Part shown: one piece after another, positions 45,252-55,973 of the stretch | Layout: the number at the start of each line of letters is the position of its first letter | How positions within the stretch are numbered: position 1 is the first letter of the stretch | NCBI RefSeq assembly: GCF_000733295.1 | Contig: NZ_JPMI01000233.1 | Span: 62,001 to 126,000, forward strand | Origin: Archangium violaceum Cb vi76 | GTDB lineage: Bacteria > Myxococcota > Myxococcia > Myxococcales > Myxococcaceae | Reading direction: 5' to 3' | DNA length: 64,000 nucleotides | Position numbers and translations under genes: made by a program | Notes under the pieces: generated by a model | Told to the model about the DNA's origin: nothing | The model's input: the letters and a program-made list of their open reading frames with translations, nothing else | Database searches by the model: none

Positions 45252-45889
45252 GCAAGGACGACGAGACGAAGCTGCCGCCGCTGCCCGAGGAGGCACGGTT
45301 CGCCATCCAGGCCTTCCGCACCGAGCGTCCCTCGACACAGGCCCGCTTCCGCATCCAGGCGGCGCTCGAGGCGGCCGAGGCCGGCCAGTCCGCGCCCCCG
45401 CGGCCCGCGCCTCCGCCGAAGTACGCCGGTTGGCGCGCCTCCGCCGGGCTCCGCGTGGCCATGGGCGCGGTGCTCACGGGCGCGCTCATGCTGGGGGTGA
45501 CGGTCAACCTCGACGGCGACGACTCCCAGCTCATCTCCCACGAGTCCCTGCCCGCCCGGCACCTGTCCGTCCAGATTCCCGAGGAGGGCTTCGGCTGGGT
45601 GGAGCTCCCCTGGAACATCGGCGACCACCCCGAGGGCACGGCCGTGGTGCACATGGAGACCCCGGCCGAGATGAACTTCCACGAGCACCACGCCGAGCAC
45701 CTGCCCGCCCTCCAACTGGTGAGCTGCGAGGCGGACCGCTGCCTGCACCAGTTCGAGGCCCCCAGCGGGTCCGCCGCCCAGCCGCTGCGGGTGCGCATCC
45801 ACAAGGCGGGCCGCTACGAGTTCCGCGTCTCGCACGCCTCGGATGAGCGGCAGATCAACGAGCGCTTCGTCGTGGACGCGGGGCACTGA
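45248..45889 (+). CDS. Putative membrane anti-sigma factor
   Basis: A 213-residue protein from GTG 45248. A cytoplasmic part of about 70 residues (LPPLPEEARFAIQAFRTERP; ARFRIQAALEAAEAG) is followed by one membrane helix (GLRVAMGAVLTGALMLGVTV) and a periplasmic part with HLSVQIPEEGFGWVELPWNI and a His-rich loop (NFHEHHAEHLPALQ). The gene position, overlap with the sigma gene and single-helix topology argue for an anti-sigma factor, but the ZAS motif (H-x3-C-x2-C) is absent. The His-rich outer domain could sense a metal. Inference. Confidence 0.65.
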   Translation: MSKDDETKLPPLPEEARFAIQAFRTERPSTQARFRIQAALEAAEAGQSAPPRPAPPPKYAGWRASAGLRVAMGAVLTGALMLGVTVNLDGDDSQLISHESLPARHLSVQIPEEGFGWVELPWNIGDHPEGTAVVHMETPAEMNFHEHHAEHLPALQLVSCEADRCLHQFEAPSGSAAQPLRVRIHKAGRYEFRVSHASDERQINERFVVDAGH

Positions 45890-45922
45890 AGCGCCTGTTT
45901 CCCGGCCGTGATGGAAGGAAAT

Positions 45923-45954
45923 GGGGCAGTTCGCCCCCTGGGGCATTCTGCCCC
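45923..45954. promoter_or_regulatory. Paired 15-bp inverted repeats upstream of the two-component operon
   Basis: GGGGCAGTTCGCCCC (45923-45937) and GGGGCATTCTGCCCC (45940-45954) start 17 bp apart. The second is a perfect 6-bp inverted repeat with a 3-base spacer. They lie 53 bp before the histidine kinase start. Such pairs are typical binding sites for NtrC-type activators; a hairpin at the end of the anti-sigma gene is an alternative. Confidence 0.5.
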
Positions 45955-46006
45955 GCACCAGTAGACAGTTGGACATCGCGGGGTGGGCCGTGGTGTGGAG
46001 GGCGCC

Positions 46007-47466
46007 ATGACGCTCGCGAGGAAGCTCGTTTTCGCCCTGGTGCTGCTCGCCTTCGCGGTCATCGCGGGGCTGGAGACGGTGGAGGTGCGGCGGGAGCTGG
46101 ACCGTTCGGCCCTGGACATGCAGCAGGATCACCGCCTGCTCGGCCACGCGCTGGGCGGCTCGCTCGTCCGGGCCTGGGAGGTGGAGGGCGGGGAGCAGGC
46201 GCTGATGTTGCTGTCGCAGGCCAACCGCTTCCAGGAGCAGGTGAAGCTGAGCTGGCTCTGGCTGGACTCGCCGGAGGCGACGGACCTGTCGTCCGAGCAA
46301 CGGGCGGAGCTGCTCGCGGGGCGGGACGTTTCCTTCGTGGACGAGCGGCGGGCTCCGGGCGTGCTGCGCTCCTTCACGCCGGTGGGCATCGGCCCCCGGC
46401 AGGGCGTCATCGAAATCACGGAGCCCCTGACGGAGCAGCGCCTGCACGTGAGCCGGACGGTGCTGGGCATGGCGGTGGCCACCGGCGTCATCTTCCTGGC
46501 CTTCCTGGGCGTGGCCATGGCCATGGGCCACCAACTGGTGGGCCGCCCGGTGGAGCAGTTGGTGGAGTTCACGCGGCGCATCGGCCAGGGAGACCTGGAG
46601 GCGCGCGTCCACCTGCGTCAGAAGGACGAGCTGTCCACCCTGGCGGAGGCGATGAACCAGATGGCCAGTGGGCTGGCGGCCGCTCGCGCCCAGGTGGCGG
46701 CCGAGACGGCGGCGCGCCTGGCCACGCTCGAGCACCTGCGGCACGCGGATCGGCTGGGCACGGTGGGCAAGCTCGCCTCCGGCGTGGCCCATGAGCTGGG
46801 CACTCCGCTCAACGTGGTGCTCGGCCGGGCGAAGATGATCGCCTCCGGGGAGGCCGAGGGCGACGAGACGCGCGAGTGCGCGCAGATCATCACCCAGCAG
46901 GTGCAGCACATGACGGGCATCATCCGCCAGTTGCTGGACTTCGCCCGGCGGCGCACGCCCCAGCGGGCCCCGGAGGACCTGGCGGAGCTGGTGGCGCACA
47001 CGCTGCGGATGTTGCACCCCATGGCGACACGGCGCGGCATCCACCTCGCCAGCGAGGCCGAGGGGCCGCTGCGGCTGGAGGTGGATGGTGGGCAGCTCCA
47101 GCAGGCGCTCACCAACCTGGTCGTCAATGGCATCCACGCGATGAATCGCCCGGGCACCCTGCGGGTGCGGCTGGGCCACGCGCGCGCCCTGCCTCCGGTG
47201 GAGCTGGGGGGCCCCGAGGCCGAGTGGGTGCGAATGGACGTGATGGACGAGGGGGAGGGCATCTCCCCGGAGACGCTCCCGCGCGTCTTCGAGCCCTTCT
47301 TCACCACCAAGGACGTGGGGGAGGGGACGGGCCTGGGGCTGTCCGTCTCCTATGGACTCATCCGGGACCATGGGGGATGGATATCCGTGAGCAGCGAGCC
47401 CGGGCGCGGGAGTTGTTTTTCCATCTTCCTTCCACCCGGGGCCGGCGAGTCCGAGGAGGCCGAGGC

Positions 47467-47470
<4 letters not shown>
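46007..47470 (+). CDS. Membrane sensor histidine kinase
   Basis: A 487-residue protein from ATG 46007 (GGAGGGCGCC upstream). Two helices (about 5-22 and 150-170) enclose a periplasmic domain. HAMP follows (LVGRPVEQLVEFTRRIGQGD), then HisKA with LASGVAHELGTPLNVV and a HATPase with N-box LVVNGIHAMNR and the tail FFTTKDVGEGTGLGLSVSYG. It belongs to the NtrB/HydH-like group that feeds sigma-54 response regulators. The last four bases overlap the next gene (ATGA), so the two form one system. Confidence 0.92.
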
Positions 47471-48855
<1,385 letters not shown>

Positions 48856-48871
48856 GCGGAACTCCCGTTGA

Positions 48872-49582
48872 CTACTCCCGCGGAGCAGAATCGAGCGCGG
48901 TTGGATGGCCTGGCGCTGAGGCACTGAGGCTTTCGAGCTTCTGCAACCAGCTCGCGAAATGCGGGCATTCCCGCCGGATGAGTGCGAGCCCGATGCGGCT
49001 TACCGCAAGCGAGCCGAAAACCGGCTTGTCGTATTTAGGGAACAGCTTCAACAGCCGCTTCGAGGGCGCGGTTTCCGGAGAGTCGTTGATGTGCTCTGGG
49101 GTCTGGAATGCCGCCCGGATGTCCTGAAGTTGTTTCAGTTGGAGCGTGTCCGCACCCAAGACATCGCCGGCCTTCTGCACATCGCTGAAGAGCAGTGCCT
49201 CGAACTCATGGACTTGAATGTAGGGAATGAAGCGGGGGTCATTGATCTCGGCCGCGAGCGCGTGTTCGAGCTGCAGCGCCCAGTCAAGGGGGAGGTCTTC
49301 TTTCCGGGTGCCCGCTGGCGCTGGAAAGTCGCCGGGTAGTGCGTAGTAATCAAACATGGTGGAAACAAGTGCCTGCTTGTCCTGTTTCAGCCAGGTTTGG
49401 ATGTCTTTGCGCGCCTTGGCGTAGTTGACCAGACCGCCCCGGTAGATCTGTTGCTTGCGGCGTCCGGTCTCGACGCAGCGAGCCGTGGCGAATACCTGGA
49501 ATTGGCCGAGATGGGGGGCGAGCAGATCCCGGACGAAGGTCTCCTCGGTCTGTCCCTCCACGACGATATTCAGCCGGATCAT
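48872..49582 (-). CDS. DUF4276 family protein, TOPRIM-like partner of an AAA ATPase
   Basis: A 236-residue protein. The start MIRLNIVVEGQTEETFVRDL has the VEGxTE motif of TOPRIM-like domains; STMFDYYALPGDFP gives the Asp region, and EFEALLFSDVQ is the third DUF4276 block. TOPRIM folds cleave or rejoin nucleic acid. ATG 49582 overlaps the ATPase stop by four bases (ATGA), so the two work as one unit. Analogous ATPase plus TOPRIM pairs such as PARIS are anti-phage systems. GC content is a little lower here than in the surrounding genes, hinting at transfer. Confidence 0.75.
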   Translation of the reverse strand: MIRLNIVVEGQTEETFVRDLLAPHLGQFQVFATARCVETGRRKQQIYRGGLVNYAKARKDIQTWLKQDKQALVSTMFDYYALPGDFPAPAGTRKEDLPLDWALQLEHALAAEINDPRFIPYIQVHEFEALLFSDVQKAGDVLGADTLQLKQLQDIRAAFQTPEHINDSPETAPSKRLLKLFPKYDKPVFGSLAVSRIGLALIRRECPHFASWLQKLESLSASAPGHPTALDSAPRE

Positions 49583-50682
49583 CGAGAGGGTCTCCCTCCC
49601 AGGACGTTCTTCATCCACAGCTCGCCCAGGCTGTACTCCTCCAGCCAGTGCTCGAATTCCGTCCGTTGGAGCCGCCTGAAGACGGATTGCCCGCCGGAAC
49701 GCTCGACGACGATCAGGTCCTCGAGCTCCAGCAAATCAATGAGGGGGACTGATTGTGTGGCGATGATGAGTTGAGTCCGGGTGGAGGTGCTCCGAAGGAG
49801 TGAAGCAAGGACATTGATGGCGTAGGGATGGAGTCCCAGCTCTGGTTCGTCAATCAGGATGGTGGACGGAAGCTCCGGCTGCAGAAGGAGTGTGGCCAGA
49901 CAGATGAAACGCAAGGTTCCATCCGAGAGTTGATGCGCCAGGAATGGGAAGTCGGAGCCCTGTTCCCTCCATTCCAGGGCGATCGTATTGGGGTCGAATG
50001 GCCATGGACGAAGAGAAAAATTGTCGAAGCTGGGCATGACCAGCCGTACCGTGTCCCGAATCTGCTCGTACTCGCGAGGATGTTGTAGCTGTAGCCGATA
50101 CAGGACCGCAGCGAGGTTCCCGGCGTCTGCTCTGAGCGTCTGGTTGTCGTTGATGGCGCCCGCTCGTTTGACGTTCGCGGCATCGCTCGTGTCGTGAAAG
50201 TGGTACACCTTCCAGTTGCGTATCGCTGGAACCACGTAGGCTGCTACCTTCGAGAAGGCTTCGGACTTCGACGACATCCTTTCTGGCGCCAGGCTCTCCG
50301 CGTGACCCGAACCGAGGTTCCAACGCGGATGGCTATGACGGCCATCGAACCACAGGGTCTCATTGGAGAAGATGAGGCGATTGTCGACTGTGGGTACCAG
50401 GTCGATGAAGTACCCATTGTGGCCAAAATAGAACCTGGCCTGGAGTTCAGGTGTCGTCCGGCGGCCATAATGCAGCAAGGCGTCGGGGCCGCCTCGCTGT
50501 GCGACATGGAATTGGAGACGGCCCTCGATCAGTTCGTTCAGCAACTTGAAGAAGGAGATGAAGTTGCTCTTCCCCGCCCCATTCGCGCCGATCAGGACGT
50601 TGAGTTGACGCAGCTCCAGATCCTCCAGGGAGCGGATGGACTTGAAGCCCTTGATGGTCAATTTCTTGAGCTGCTGGGACAT
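49579..50682 (-). CDS. SMC/OLD-type AAA family ATPase
   Basis: A 367-residue ATPase: KLTIKGFKSIRSLEDLEL at the N-terminus, Walker A VLIGANGAGKSNFISF (about 29-44), a central insertion with aromatic and His residues, then LSDGTLRFICLATLLLQPEL (signature) and Walker B STILIDEPELGLHPYA, and the C-terminal ATQSVPLIDLLELEDLIVVE. This is the ABC-type ATPase found with OLD and TOPRIM effectors. It probably senses infection or damaged DNA and controls the DUF4276 partner. The DNA is less GC-rich than the neighbours (many TTG, GTT and GAT codons). Confidence 0.82.
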   Translation of the reverse strand: MSQQLKKLTIKGFKSIRSLEDLELRQLNVLIGANGAGKSNFISFFKLLNELIEGRLQFHVAQRGGPDALLHYGRRTTPELQARFYFGHNGYFIDLVPTVDNRLIFSNETLWFDGRHSHPRWNLGSGHAESLAPERMSSKSEAFSKVAAYVVPAIRNWKVYHFHDTSDAANVKRAGAINDNQTLRADAGNLAAVLYRLQLQHPREYEQIRDTVRLVMPSFDNFSLRPWPFDPNTIALEWREQGSDFPFLAHQLSDGTLRFICLATLLLQPELPSTILIDEPELGLHPYAINVLASLLRSTSTRTQLIIATQSVPLIDLLELEDLIVVERSGGQSVFRRLQRTEFEHWLEEYSLGELWMKNVLGGRPSR

Positions 50683-50736
50683 GGTACGGAGTTCCAACCG
50701 ACGAGGCCGAGCGAATCCTACAGGCTACCACCTGCC

Positions 50737-51292
50737 TCAAGGTCTCACATCTTCAGCGGGATGTGCATCCAGCTCCTCGCGGTCGAGCGAGGCGGGCAAC
50801 AGCACATTGGCGAGGATGCCCACGAGCGCGGCCAGGGCCATGCCGTGCAGCTCCAGGCGCACGTCGCCGAAGGCCACGGGAATCTTGGCGCCGCCCAGGC
50901 CGAGCACGAGGATGAGGCTGACGACGATGAGGTTGCGGCTGTGGGCGAAGTCGATGCGCGCCTCGGAGAGGGTGCGGATGCCCACGGAGGCGATCATCCC
51001 GAAGATCAGGATGCTGACGCCGCCGAGCACGCCCGCGGGGAGGCTCTGGAAGACGGCGGCCAGCTTGGGCGAGAGGCCAAACAGCATGGCGAAGCCGGCG
51101 GCGATGCGCAGCACCGCCGGGTCGTAGACGCGGGTGACGGCGAGCACCCCCGTGTTCTCCGCGTAGGTGGTGGCGGCGGGGCCTCCGAGCACCGCCGAGG
51201 CCATGTTGGCGAGGCCATCGGCGAATGGCGCCGAACATGGCGATGGTGTGCTGGAGGCCCAGCACGACCTTCTTCTGGAGCGGGAGGGGCAT
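50737..51292 (-). pseudogene. Uracil/xanthine permease (NCS2) gene with internal deletion
   Basis: ATG 51292 opens [20 protein letters not shown], the proper NCS2 start. After MFGA the sequence jumps, in another frame, to the second half: [39 protein letters not shown] and [20 protein letters not shown] to a stop at 50737. The junction lies near 51226-51232. About 200 residues, six or so helices including the substrate site, are missing. The gene is 10 bp downstream of the molybdenum hydroxylase gene, so a purine-uptake role would fit, but the product is not functional as written. Confidence 0.75.
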
Positions 51293-51301
51293 GGGCCCGC
51301 C

Positions 51302-53464
51302 TTAGAGCTTCAGGGGCAGGCTCCGCAAGCGCTTCCCGGTGAGCGTGAAGAGGGCATTGGCCACGGCGGCGGCTACTGGACCCATGGGCGGCTCGCCCAT
51401 GCCCAGCGGCTTGTCGCCCTCGCCCACCAGCAGCGTGTCGATCTCCGGCGCCTCCCGCATCGTCAGCAGCGGGTAGTCGTAGAAGTTCTCCGCCTCCACC
51501 TGCCCGTTCTTGATTGTAATCCGCTCGGACAGGGCGGAGCTCAGGGCCATCATGATGCCGCCCTCCACCTGGGCGGTGGCACCGTCCGGGTTGATGACGA
51601 GCCCACAGTCCACGGCGCAGGTGAAGCGGTGCACGCGCGGCCGCCCGCTCTCCACGGAGACCTCGGCCACCTGGGCCACCACGGTGTTCATGTCCACGGA
51701 GCACGCGATGCCCCGCGCCCGGCCCTCGGGAGCGGCCGAGCCCCAGCCGGCCTGCTTCGCCGCGGCCTCCAGCACCCGGCGGAAGCGGCGCCCCAGCTCG
51801 TCGTCGCCGAGGTGCTTCAACCGGAAGGCCAGCGGGTCCTCTCCGGCGGCGTGGGCGAGCTCGTCCATGAAGCCCTCCACCGCGAACGTATTGGCCAGCA
51901 GGCCCAGGCCCCGCCAGGTGGCGGTGGGCACGGGCAGCTCCACACGCTGGGCCAGCGTCCGGCGGTGCGGCATGGCGTAGCGGATGGTGGCCCCTCGCCA
52001 GGCGCCGAAGTCCGCTCCCATCACCGCGCCCACGGCCCCGGGCATCAGCGAGAAGATGACGTCACCGCTGGCCTGCTGGTGCTCGATGGCCAGCACCTTG
52101 CCGGACTCCTCCAGCGAGGCCTTCAGCACGTGGTGCGTGGGCGGGCGGAAGAAGCCATGGCGGAACTCCTCGGCGCGCGTCCACCCCACGTGCACCGGCC
52201 GGCCCGTGGCCCGGGAGAGCCGCGCGGCCTCGATGGCGGCCTTCGCGTCCAGGCGCCGGCCGAAGCCACCTCCCAGGTGCGTGGGGACGAGCTCCACGCT
52301 CTCCTCGTCCCGCTCCAGCGCCTTCGCCACCTGCTTGCGGATGCTTCCGGGCATCTGCGTGGACGCCCACACCCGCACCCGCTCCGGCTTCACCTCCACC
52401 AGCGCGGACTGCGGCTCCAGGTGCGCGTGCGCCGCCAGCGGCGTGCGGTACTCGGCGCTCAACTGCTTGCCTCGCCCCAGGTGCTCCGGCACGTCGCCCT
52501 CTTCCTGGACGAGCACGCCCTCTCCGTCCTTCACCGTCGTCCGCGCCTCGACGTCCGCCTGCTGGAGCGACTCACCCTCGGTCCACTCCAGCTCCAGGTG
52601 CGCCAGGGCCGCGTGGGCCTGCTCTCGGGACTCGGCGGCCACCGAGGCGAAGTCGCTTCCCATCAGCACCTCCACCACCCCGGGCTGCTGGCGCGCCTTG
52701 CCCTCCCGCGCGGCGCGCAGCGTGCTCCCCAGCCGTGGCGGCCGGGCCGTGGCCCCGTACAGCATGCCGGGCAGCCGCTGGTCATAGCCATACACGCCCT
52801 GCCCGGTGAGCTTGGCCTCCAGGTCCACGCGCGGCATCGACTTGCCGATGAACTGGAAGTCCTTCGCCGGCTTGAGCGCCGGGGGGTGCTCGGGCACTTC
52901 CCACGTGCCCGTGTGCTTCGCCACCACCTCGCCGTAGCGCAGCTTCTTCTCGGGCTGGTCCCGCACGCTCAGCGTCCCCCCGGCGGCCACGAGCGCGCTG
53001 GCCTGCACGCCCAGCTGACGGGCCGCCTCGGTGCGCAGCATCTCCCGCAGCGTGGCGGCCGATTCGCGCAGGGGCTGGTACAGGCCCACCACCGTCATGC
53101 TTCCCGAGGTGCCTTGTTTGTCCACCGGTCCATGCGCGGTGGTGGCGTGCACCACCTCCAGCCGCTCCCAGGGGACTTCCAGCTCCTCGGCGGCGATCTG
53201 CGCCAGCGCGGTGTGGATGCCCTGGCCCATCTCCACCTTGGGCAGGTGCAGGCGCACCCGGTCGTCCCGCAGGACCTCGAACCAGAGGGTGGGGTCCAGC
53301 GGATCCGACGAGGGGACGAGGCCCTCGTCCACGGCGCGCGACACGGCCAGGCGCATGGCGGGCAGGCCCAGGGCGAGCGCCCCCACGCCCCCCACGCCGA
53401 GGCCCAACAGGAACTGCCGGCGCGTGGGGCGCCAGCTCTTCTTCGGAGCCACCGCGTCACTCAT
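51302..53464 (-). CDS. Tat-exported molybdopterin-binding subunit of a xanthine-dehydrogenase-family hydroxylase
   Basis: A 720-residue protein. Tat-type signal ([20 protein letters not shown]), then [40 protein letters not shown] (molybdopterin loop) and, near the end, [19 protein letters not shown] with the active-site Glu. The layout matches isoquinoline 1-oxidoreductase beta-type (IorB) enzymes, which hydroxylate N-heterocycles or oxidise aldehydes outside the cytoplasm. The partner small subunit overlaps it by four bases (ATGA) at 53461. No FAD subunit and no cytochrome are adjacent, so the electron acceptor is unknown. Substrate unknown. Confidence 0.88.
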   Translation of the reverse strand: MSDAVAPKKSWRPTRRQFLLGLGVGGVGALALGLPAMRLAVSRAVDEGLVPSSDPLDPTLWFEVLRDDRVRLHLPKVEMGQGIHTALAQIAAEELEVPWERLEVVHATTAHGPVDKQGTSGSMTVVGLYQPLRESAATLREMLRTEAARQLGVQASALVAAGGTLSVRDQPEKKLRYGEVVAKHTGTWEVPEHPPALKPAKDFQFIGKSMPRVDLEAKLTGQGVYGYDQRLPGMLYGATARPPRLGSTLRAAREGKARQQPGVVEVLMGSDFASVAAESREQAHAALAHLELEWTEGESLQQADVEARTTVKDGEGVLVQEEGDVPEHLGRGKQLSAEYRTPLAAHAHLEPQSALVEVKPERVRVWASTQMPGSIRKQVAKALERDEESVELVPTHLGGGFGRRLDAKAAIEAARLSRATGRPVHVGWTRAEEFRHGFFRPPTHHVLKASLEESGKVLAIEHQQASGDVIFSLMPGAVGAVMGADFGAWRGATIRYAMPHRRTLAQRVELPVPTATWRGLGLLANTFAVEGFMDELAHAAGEDPLAFRLKHLGDDELGRRFRRVLEAAAKQAGWGSAAPEGRARGIACSVDMNTVVAQVAEVSVESGRPRVHRFTCAVDCGLVINPDGATAQVEGGIMMALSSALSERITIKNGQVEAENFYDYPLLTMREAPEIDTLLVGEGDKPLGMGEPPMGPVAAAVANALFTLTGKRLRSLPLKL

Positions 53465-53970
53465 GGCTTCGTCTCCTGGGTCAGCGGCTTCGTCTCCTGC
53501 GCCAGCTGCTGCGCCGCCGAGAGCACGGCCTTCTTGATGCGGCAGTAGGTGCCGCAGCGGCAGTAGTTGTTCTGCATGGCCTCCACCACCTGGTCGGGCG
53601 TGGGGCTCGGGTTGCGCTCGAGCAGGGCGGCGGCGCTCATCATCTGCCCGCTCATGCACCAGCCACACTGGGGCACCTGCACGTCGAGGAACGCCCGCTG
53701 CACGGGGTGCAGCTGGGGTTGGCCATCCGGCCCCGGGGTGGACAGGCCTTCCACGGTGCGGATGCGCGCGCCGGCCAGCGTGGACACCGGGGTGAGGCAT
53801 GCGCGCGTGGCCACTCCATTCACATGGATGGTGCACGCACCGCAGATGCCGGCACCGCAGCCGAAGCGGGTGCCAACCAGGCCCAGCTCGTCCCGAAGGA
53901 CCCACAGCAGCACGCGGTGGGGGTTCTCCTCGGGAACCTCGTACTCCCGGTCATTGATGGTGAGCTTCAT
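53461..53970 (-). CDS. 2Fe-2S subunit of the molybdenum hydroxylase
   Basis: A 169-residue protein with two iron-sulfur sites: a plant-type ferredoxin site (GCGAGICGACTIHVNG) and a four-helix site (PQCGWCMSGQMM; YCRCGTYCRIKKAV). It passes electrons from the molybdenum subunit, acting as IorA does for IorB. It has no signal of its own, so it is probably exported with the Tat partner. An unusual repeat closes it, [12 protein letters not shown]. First gene of a three-gene operon with the molybdenum subunit and the broken permease. Confidence 0.92.
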   Translation of the reverse strand: MKLTINDREYEVPEENPHRVLLWVLRDELGLVGTRFGCGAGICGACTIHVNGVATRACLTPVSTLAGARIRTVEGLSTPGPDGQPQLHPVQRAFLDVQVPQCGWCMSGQMMSAAALLERNPSPTPDQVVEAMQNNYCRCGTYCRIKKAVLSAAQQLAQETKPLTQETKP

Positions 53971-54408
53971 GTGTTTTTCAGGGGGGCGGGCAGGGGTTGT
54001 GCTTCCTCTGCCAGGGGGGTGAGGAAAGATAACCCAGCGGGACGGAGTGCGCCTCGGGTTCTCATTCCTCCGCCTGCCTCCATGCTCGCCGATACTCCGG
54101 GTGCGCATTCCGTGGGGTGTGCTTCTTTTGCGTGTTGATGGACGCCACCGGAGCCCTTCAGCATGGCACCACACATGAAGACCGCGACCTCCGCTCGTTT
54201 CCTGGCCGGGCTCCGCCGTGGAGCCGCGTGGCCGCCGTGCGTACGTGGTTCCGTGGACGGCGGGTCGGGAAATCCCCCGAGTCCCGGTGAACGCGGGCCC
54301 AATGACGTGAAACACTTGCAACGTCGGAGAATGTGAGAAGTGCGTATGGAATGCCCATGCGCGGACCGTTAGGCTTTGCATGACAATCCTTGGCAAGGAG
54401 TTGCGTGC
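53971..54408. other. 438-bp intergenic stretch
   Basis: It separates two divergent transcription units, the hydroxylase operon and the PLP enzyme. It is less GC-rich near 54300-54400 than the surrounding genes, as promoter regions usually are. I see no gene or clear operator in it; reading frames crossing it lack codon bias. Confidence 0.6.
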
Positions 54409-55737
54409 ATGCTGAGCCGGCGCGGTTTCCTCCTCACCAGTACGCTCGCCGCGGGGGCGGGTGTCGTTCCCACCGGAGTCGCCGCGGAGAAGAAGCCGGG
54501 GGGTGCTCCTTTCGACTCGAAGAACTGGGGCGCCGTGCGGCGGCAGTTCGACCTCGACCCGAATTACATCCACCTCAGTCTCTTCTTCCTCTCGTCGCAT
54601 CCTCGCCCGGTGCGCGAGGCCATCGCCGCCTACCGCCAGCAGCTCGAGTCCAATCCGCTCCAGACCGTGGAGCGGCTGGCGTTCGGCGGGCCGCCCGAGG
54701 AGTACGTCCCCGCGAAGGTGTGCAACGCGATTGCCTCGTACATCGGCGGGAGCGCGGATGACATCGCGCTGACCCAGAACACCACCACCGGCCTCGCCGT
54801 CATCTACCAGGGTCTGCCCCTGAAGCCGGGGGATGAGATCCTCACCACCACGCACGACCACTTCGTTCACCACGAGGCCATCCGCCTCGCGGCCGAGCGC
54901 GCTGGCGCGACGTGGCGGAAGATTCCGCTCTTCGACTCGTACGACAGTATTTCCGCCGATGACATGGTCGAGCGTCTGCGCAAGGCCATCCGTCCGGAGA
55001 CACGCGTGGTGGGCGTGACGTGGGTGCACTCGAGCAGCGGGCTCAAGCTGCCCCTCCGGCGCATCGCCGATGCCCTCGCCGTGGTGAATCGCGAGCGCTC
55101 CCCGGATCGCCGGGTCTTCTTCGTCGTCGATGGAGTGCATGGACTCGGCGTGGAGTCGCCGGACATCGTGGCCATGGGGATGGATGCGTTCTCCGCGGGG
55201 ACGCACAAGTGGATATTTGGTCCGCGCGGCACCGGCTTCGTCTGGGCCCGCCCCGAGGTGTGGTCCGTCATGCGGCCCCTCATGCCGAGCACCTCGTCCG
55301 CCGAGCTGTTCTTCGCCTGGGCCGGCGAGAAGCCTCCCGATATGCCCGCTCGCGCCACCTGGTTCTCCCCCGGCGGCTTCCAGGCCTTCGAGCATTATTG
55401 GGCCGTCCCCCCTGCCTTCGAGTTCCATCGGGCCATCGGCCCCGCTCGCATCACCGAGCGCATTCATGAGCTGAATGCCCAGATGCGCGAGGGTCTGGCG
55501 AAGATGCCTCACGTCACCTTGTACACGCCCCGCTCGAAGGAGCTGTCCTCCGGCATGGTCTGCTTCGATGTGAAGGGCATGTCGCCGCAGCAGGTCGTGC
55601 AGCGGCTCGCGGAGCGGAACAGGGTGCTTGCCTCGACCACGCCCTACGCCGTGCCCTTCGCGCGGGTGGCGTTCGGCATCCAGAACACCACGGCCGAAGT
55701 GGAGAAGACGCTCGCCGCCATCCGCTCCATGGCCTGA
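54409..55737 (+). CDS. Tat-exported PLP-dependent class V aminotransferase-fold enzyme
   Basis: A 442-residue protein with ATG 54409 after AAGGAG. A Tat signal (LSRRGFLLTSTLAAGAGVVP) precedes the enzyme. Family landmarks are LTQNTTTGLAVIYQGLPLKP, HDHFVHHEAIRLAAERAGA, the PLP Asp in FFVVDGVHGLGV and the PLP-binding Lys in FSAGTHKWIFGPRGTGF. It resembles isopenicillin-N-epimerase/cysteine-desulfurase-like enzymes. A PLP enzyme in the periplasm is uncommon and suggests action on a cell-wall or secreted amino compound. Function beyond the fold is not assigned. Confidence 0.88.
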   Translation: MLSRRGFLLTSTLAAGAGVVPTGVAAEKKPGGAPFDSKNWGAVRRQFDLDPNYIHLSLFFLSSHPRPVREAIAAYRQQLESNPLQTVERLAFGGPPEEYVPAKVCNAIASYIGGSADDIALTQNTTTGLAVIYQGLPLKPGDEILTTTHDHFVHHEAIRLAAERAGATWRKIPLFDSYDSISADDMVERLRKAIRPETRVVGVTWVHSSSGLKLPLRRIADALAVVNRERSPDRRVFFVVDGVHGLGVESPDIVAMGMDAFSAGTHKWIFGPRGTGFVWARPEVWSVMRPLMPSTSSAELFFAWAGEKPPDMPARATWFSPGGFQAFEHYWAVPPAFEFHRAIGPARITERIHELNAQMREGLAKMPHVTLYTPRSKELSSGMVCFDVKGMSPQQVVQRLAERNRVLASTTPYAVPFARVAFGIQNTTAEVEKTLAAIRSMA

Positions 55738-55901
55738 GTGGGCGCCGGGCGCTACGGCTCGATGGAAGATTGGCCAGAGACGGTGGGGAACACAGACGAG
55801 CTCCTCCGGTAGGAAGAGCATCGTCTGGTTCTTGAACCCGTCATGGGAGAACACCGGGCCGGCGACGAGGTGCGGCGTCATGGGTTCAACCCGGGAAATG
55901 C

Positions 55902-55945
55902 ATACCCTCACCCTGTCCCTCTCCCAGAGGGAGAGGGGATTGGGG
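55902..55945. repeat. Dispersed palindromic repeat, copy next to gnd 3' end
   Basis: ATACCCTCACCC-TGTCCCTCTCCC, then AGA, then GGGAGAGGGG. CCCTCTCCC and GGGAGAGGG form a perfect 9-bp stem around a 3-base loop. A near-identical element lies at 57450. It may also help end gnd transcription on the minus strand, though there is no T-tract. Confidence 0.7.
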
Positions 55946-55973
55946 CGAAGTGGGGAATTGGAAGCGCTTGATT

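Noticed and set aside
53967-54302. A minus-strand frame in the 438-bp intergenic stretch
   Set aside because: No ribosome site and no codon bias; its end overlaps the start of the 2Fe-2S gene.
54390-54405. TGGCAAGGAGTTGCG, which resembles a sigma-54 -24/-12 promoter
   Set aside because: The spacing is one base short and it overlaps the ribosome site of the PLP enzyme gene, too close to the start codon.
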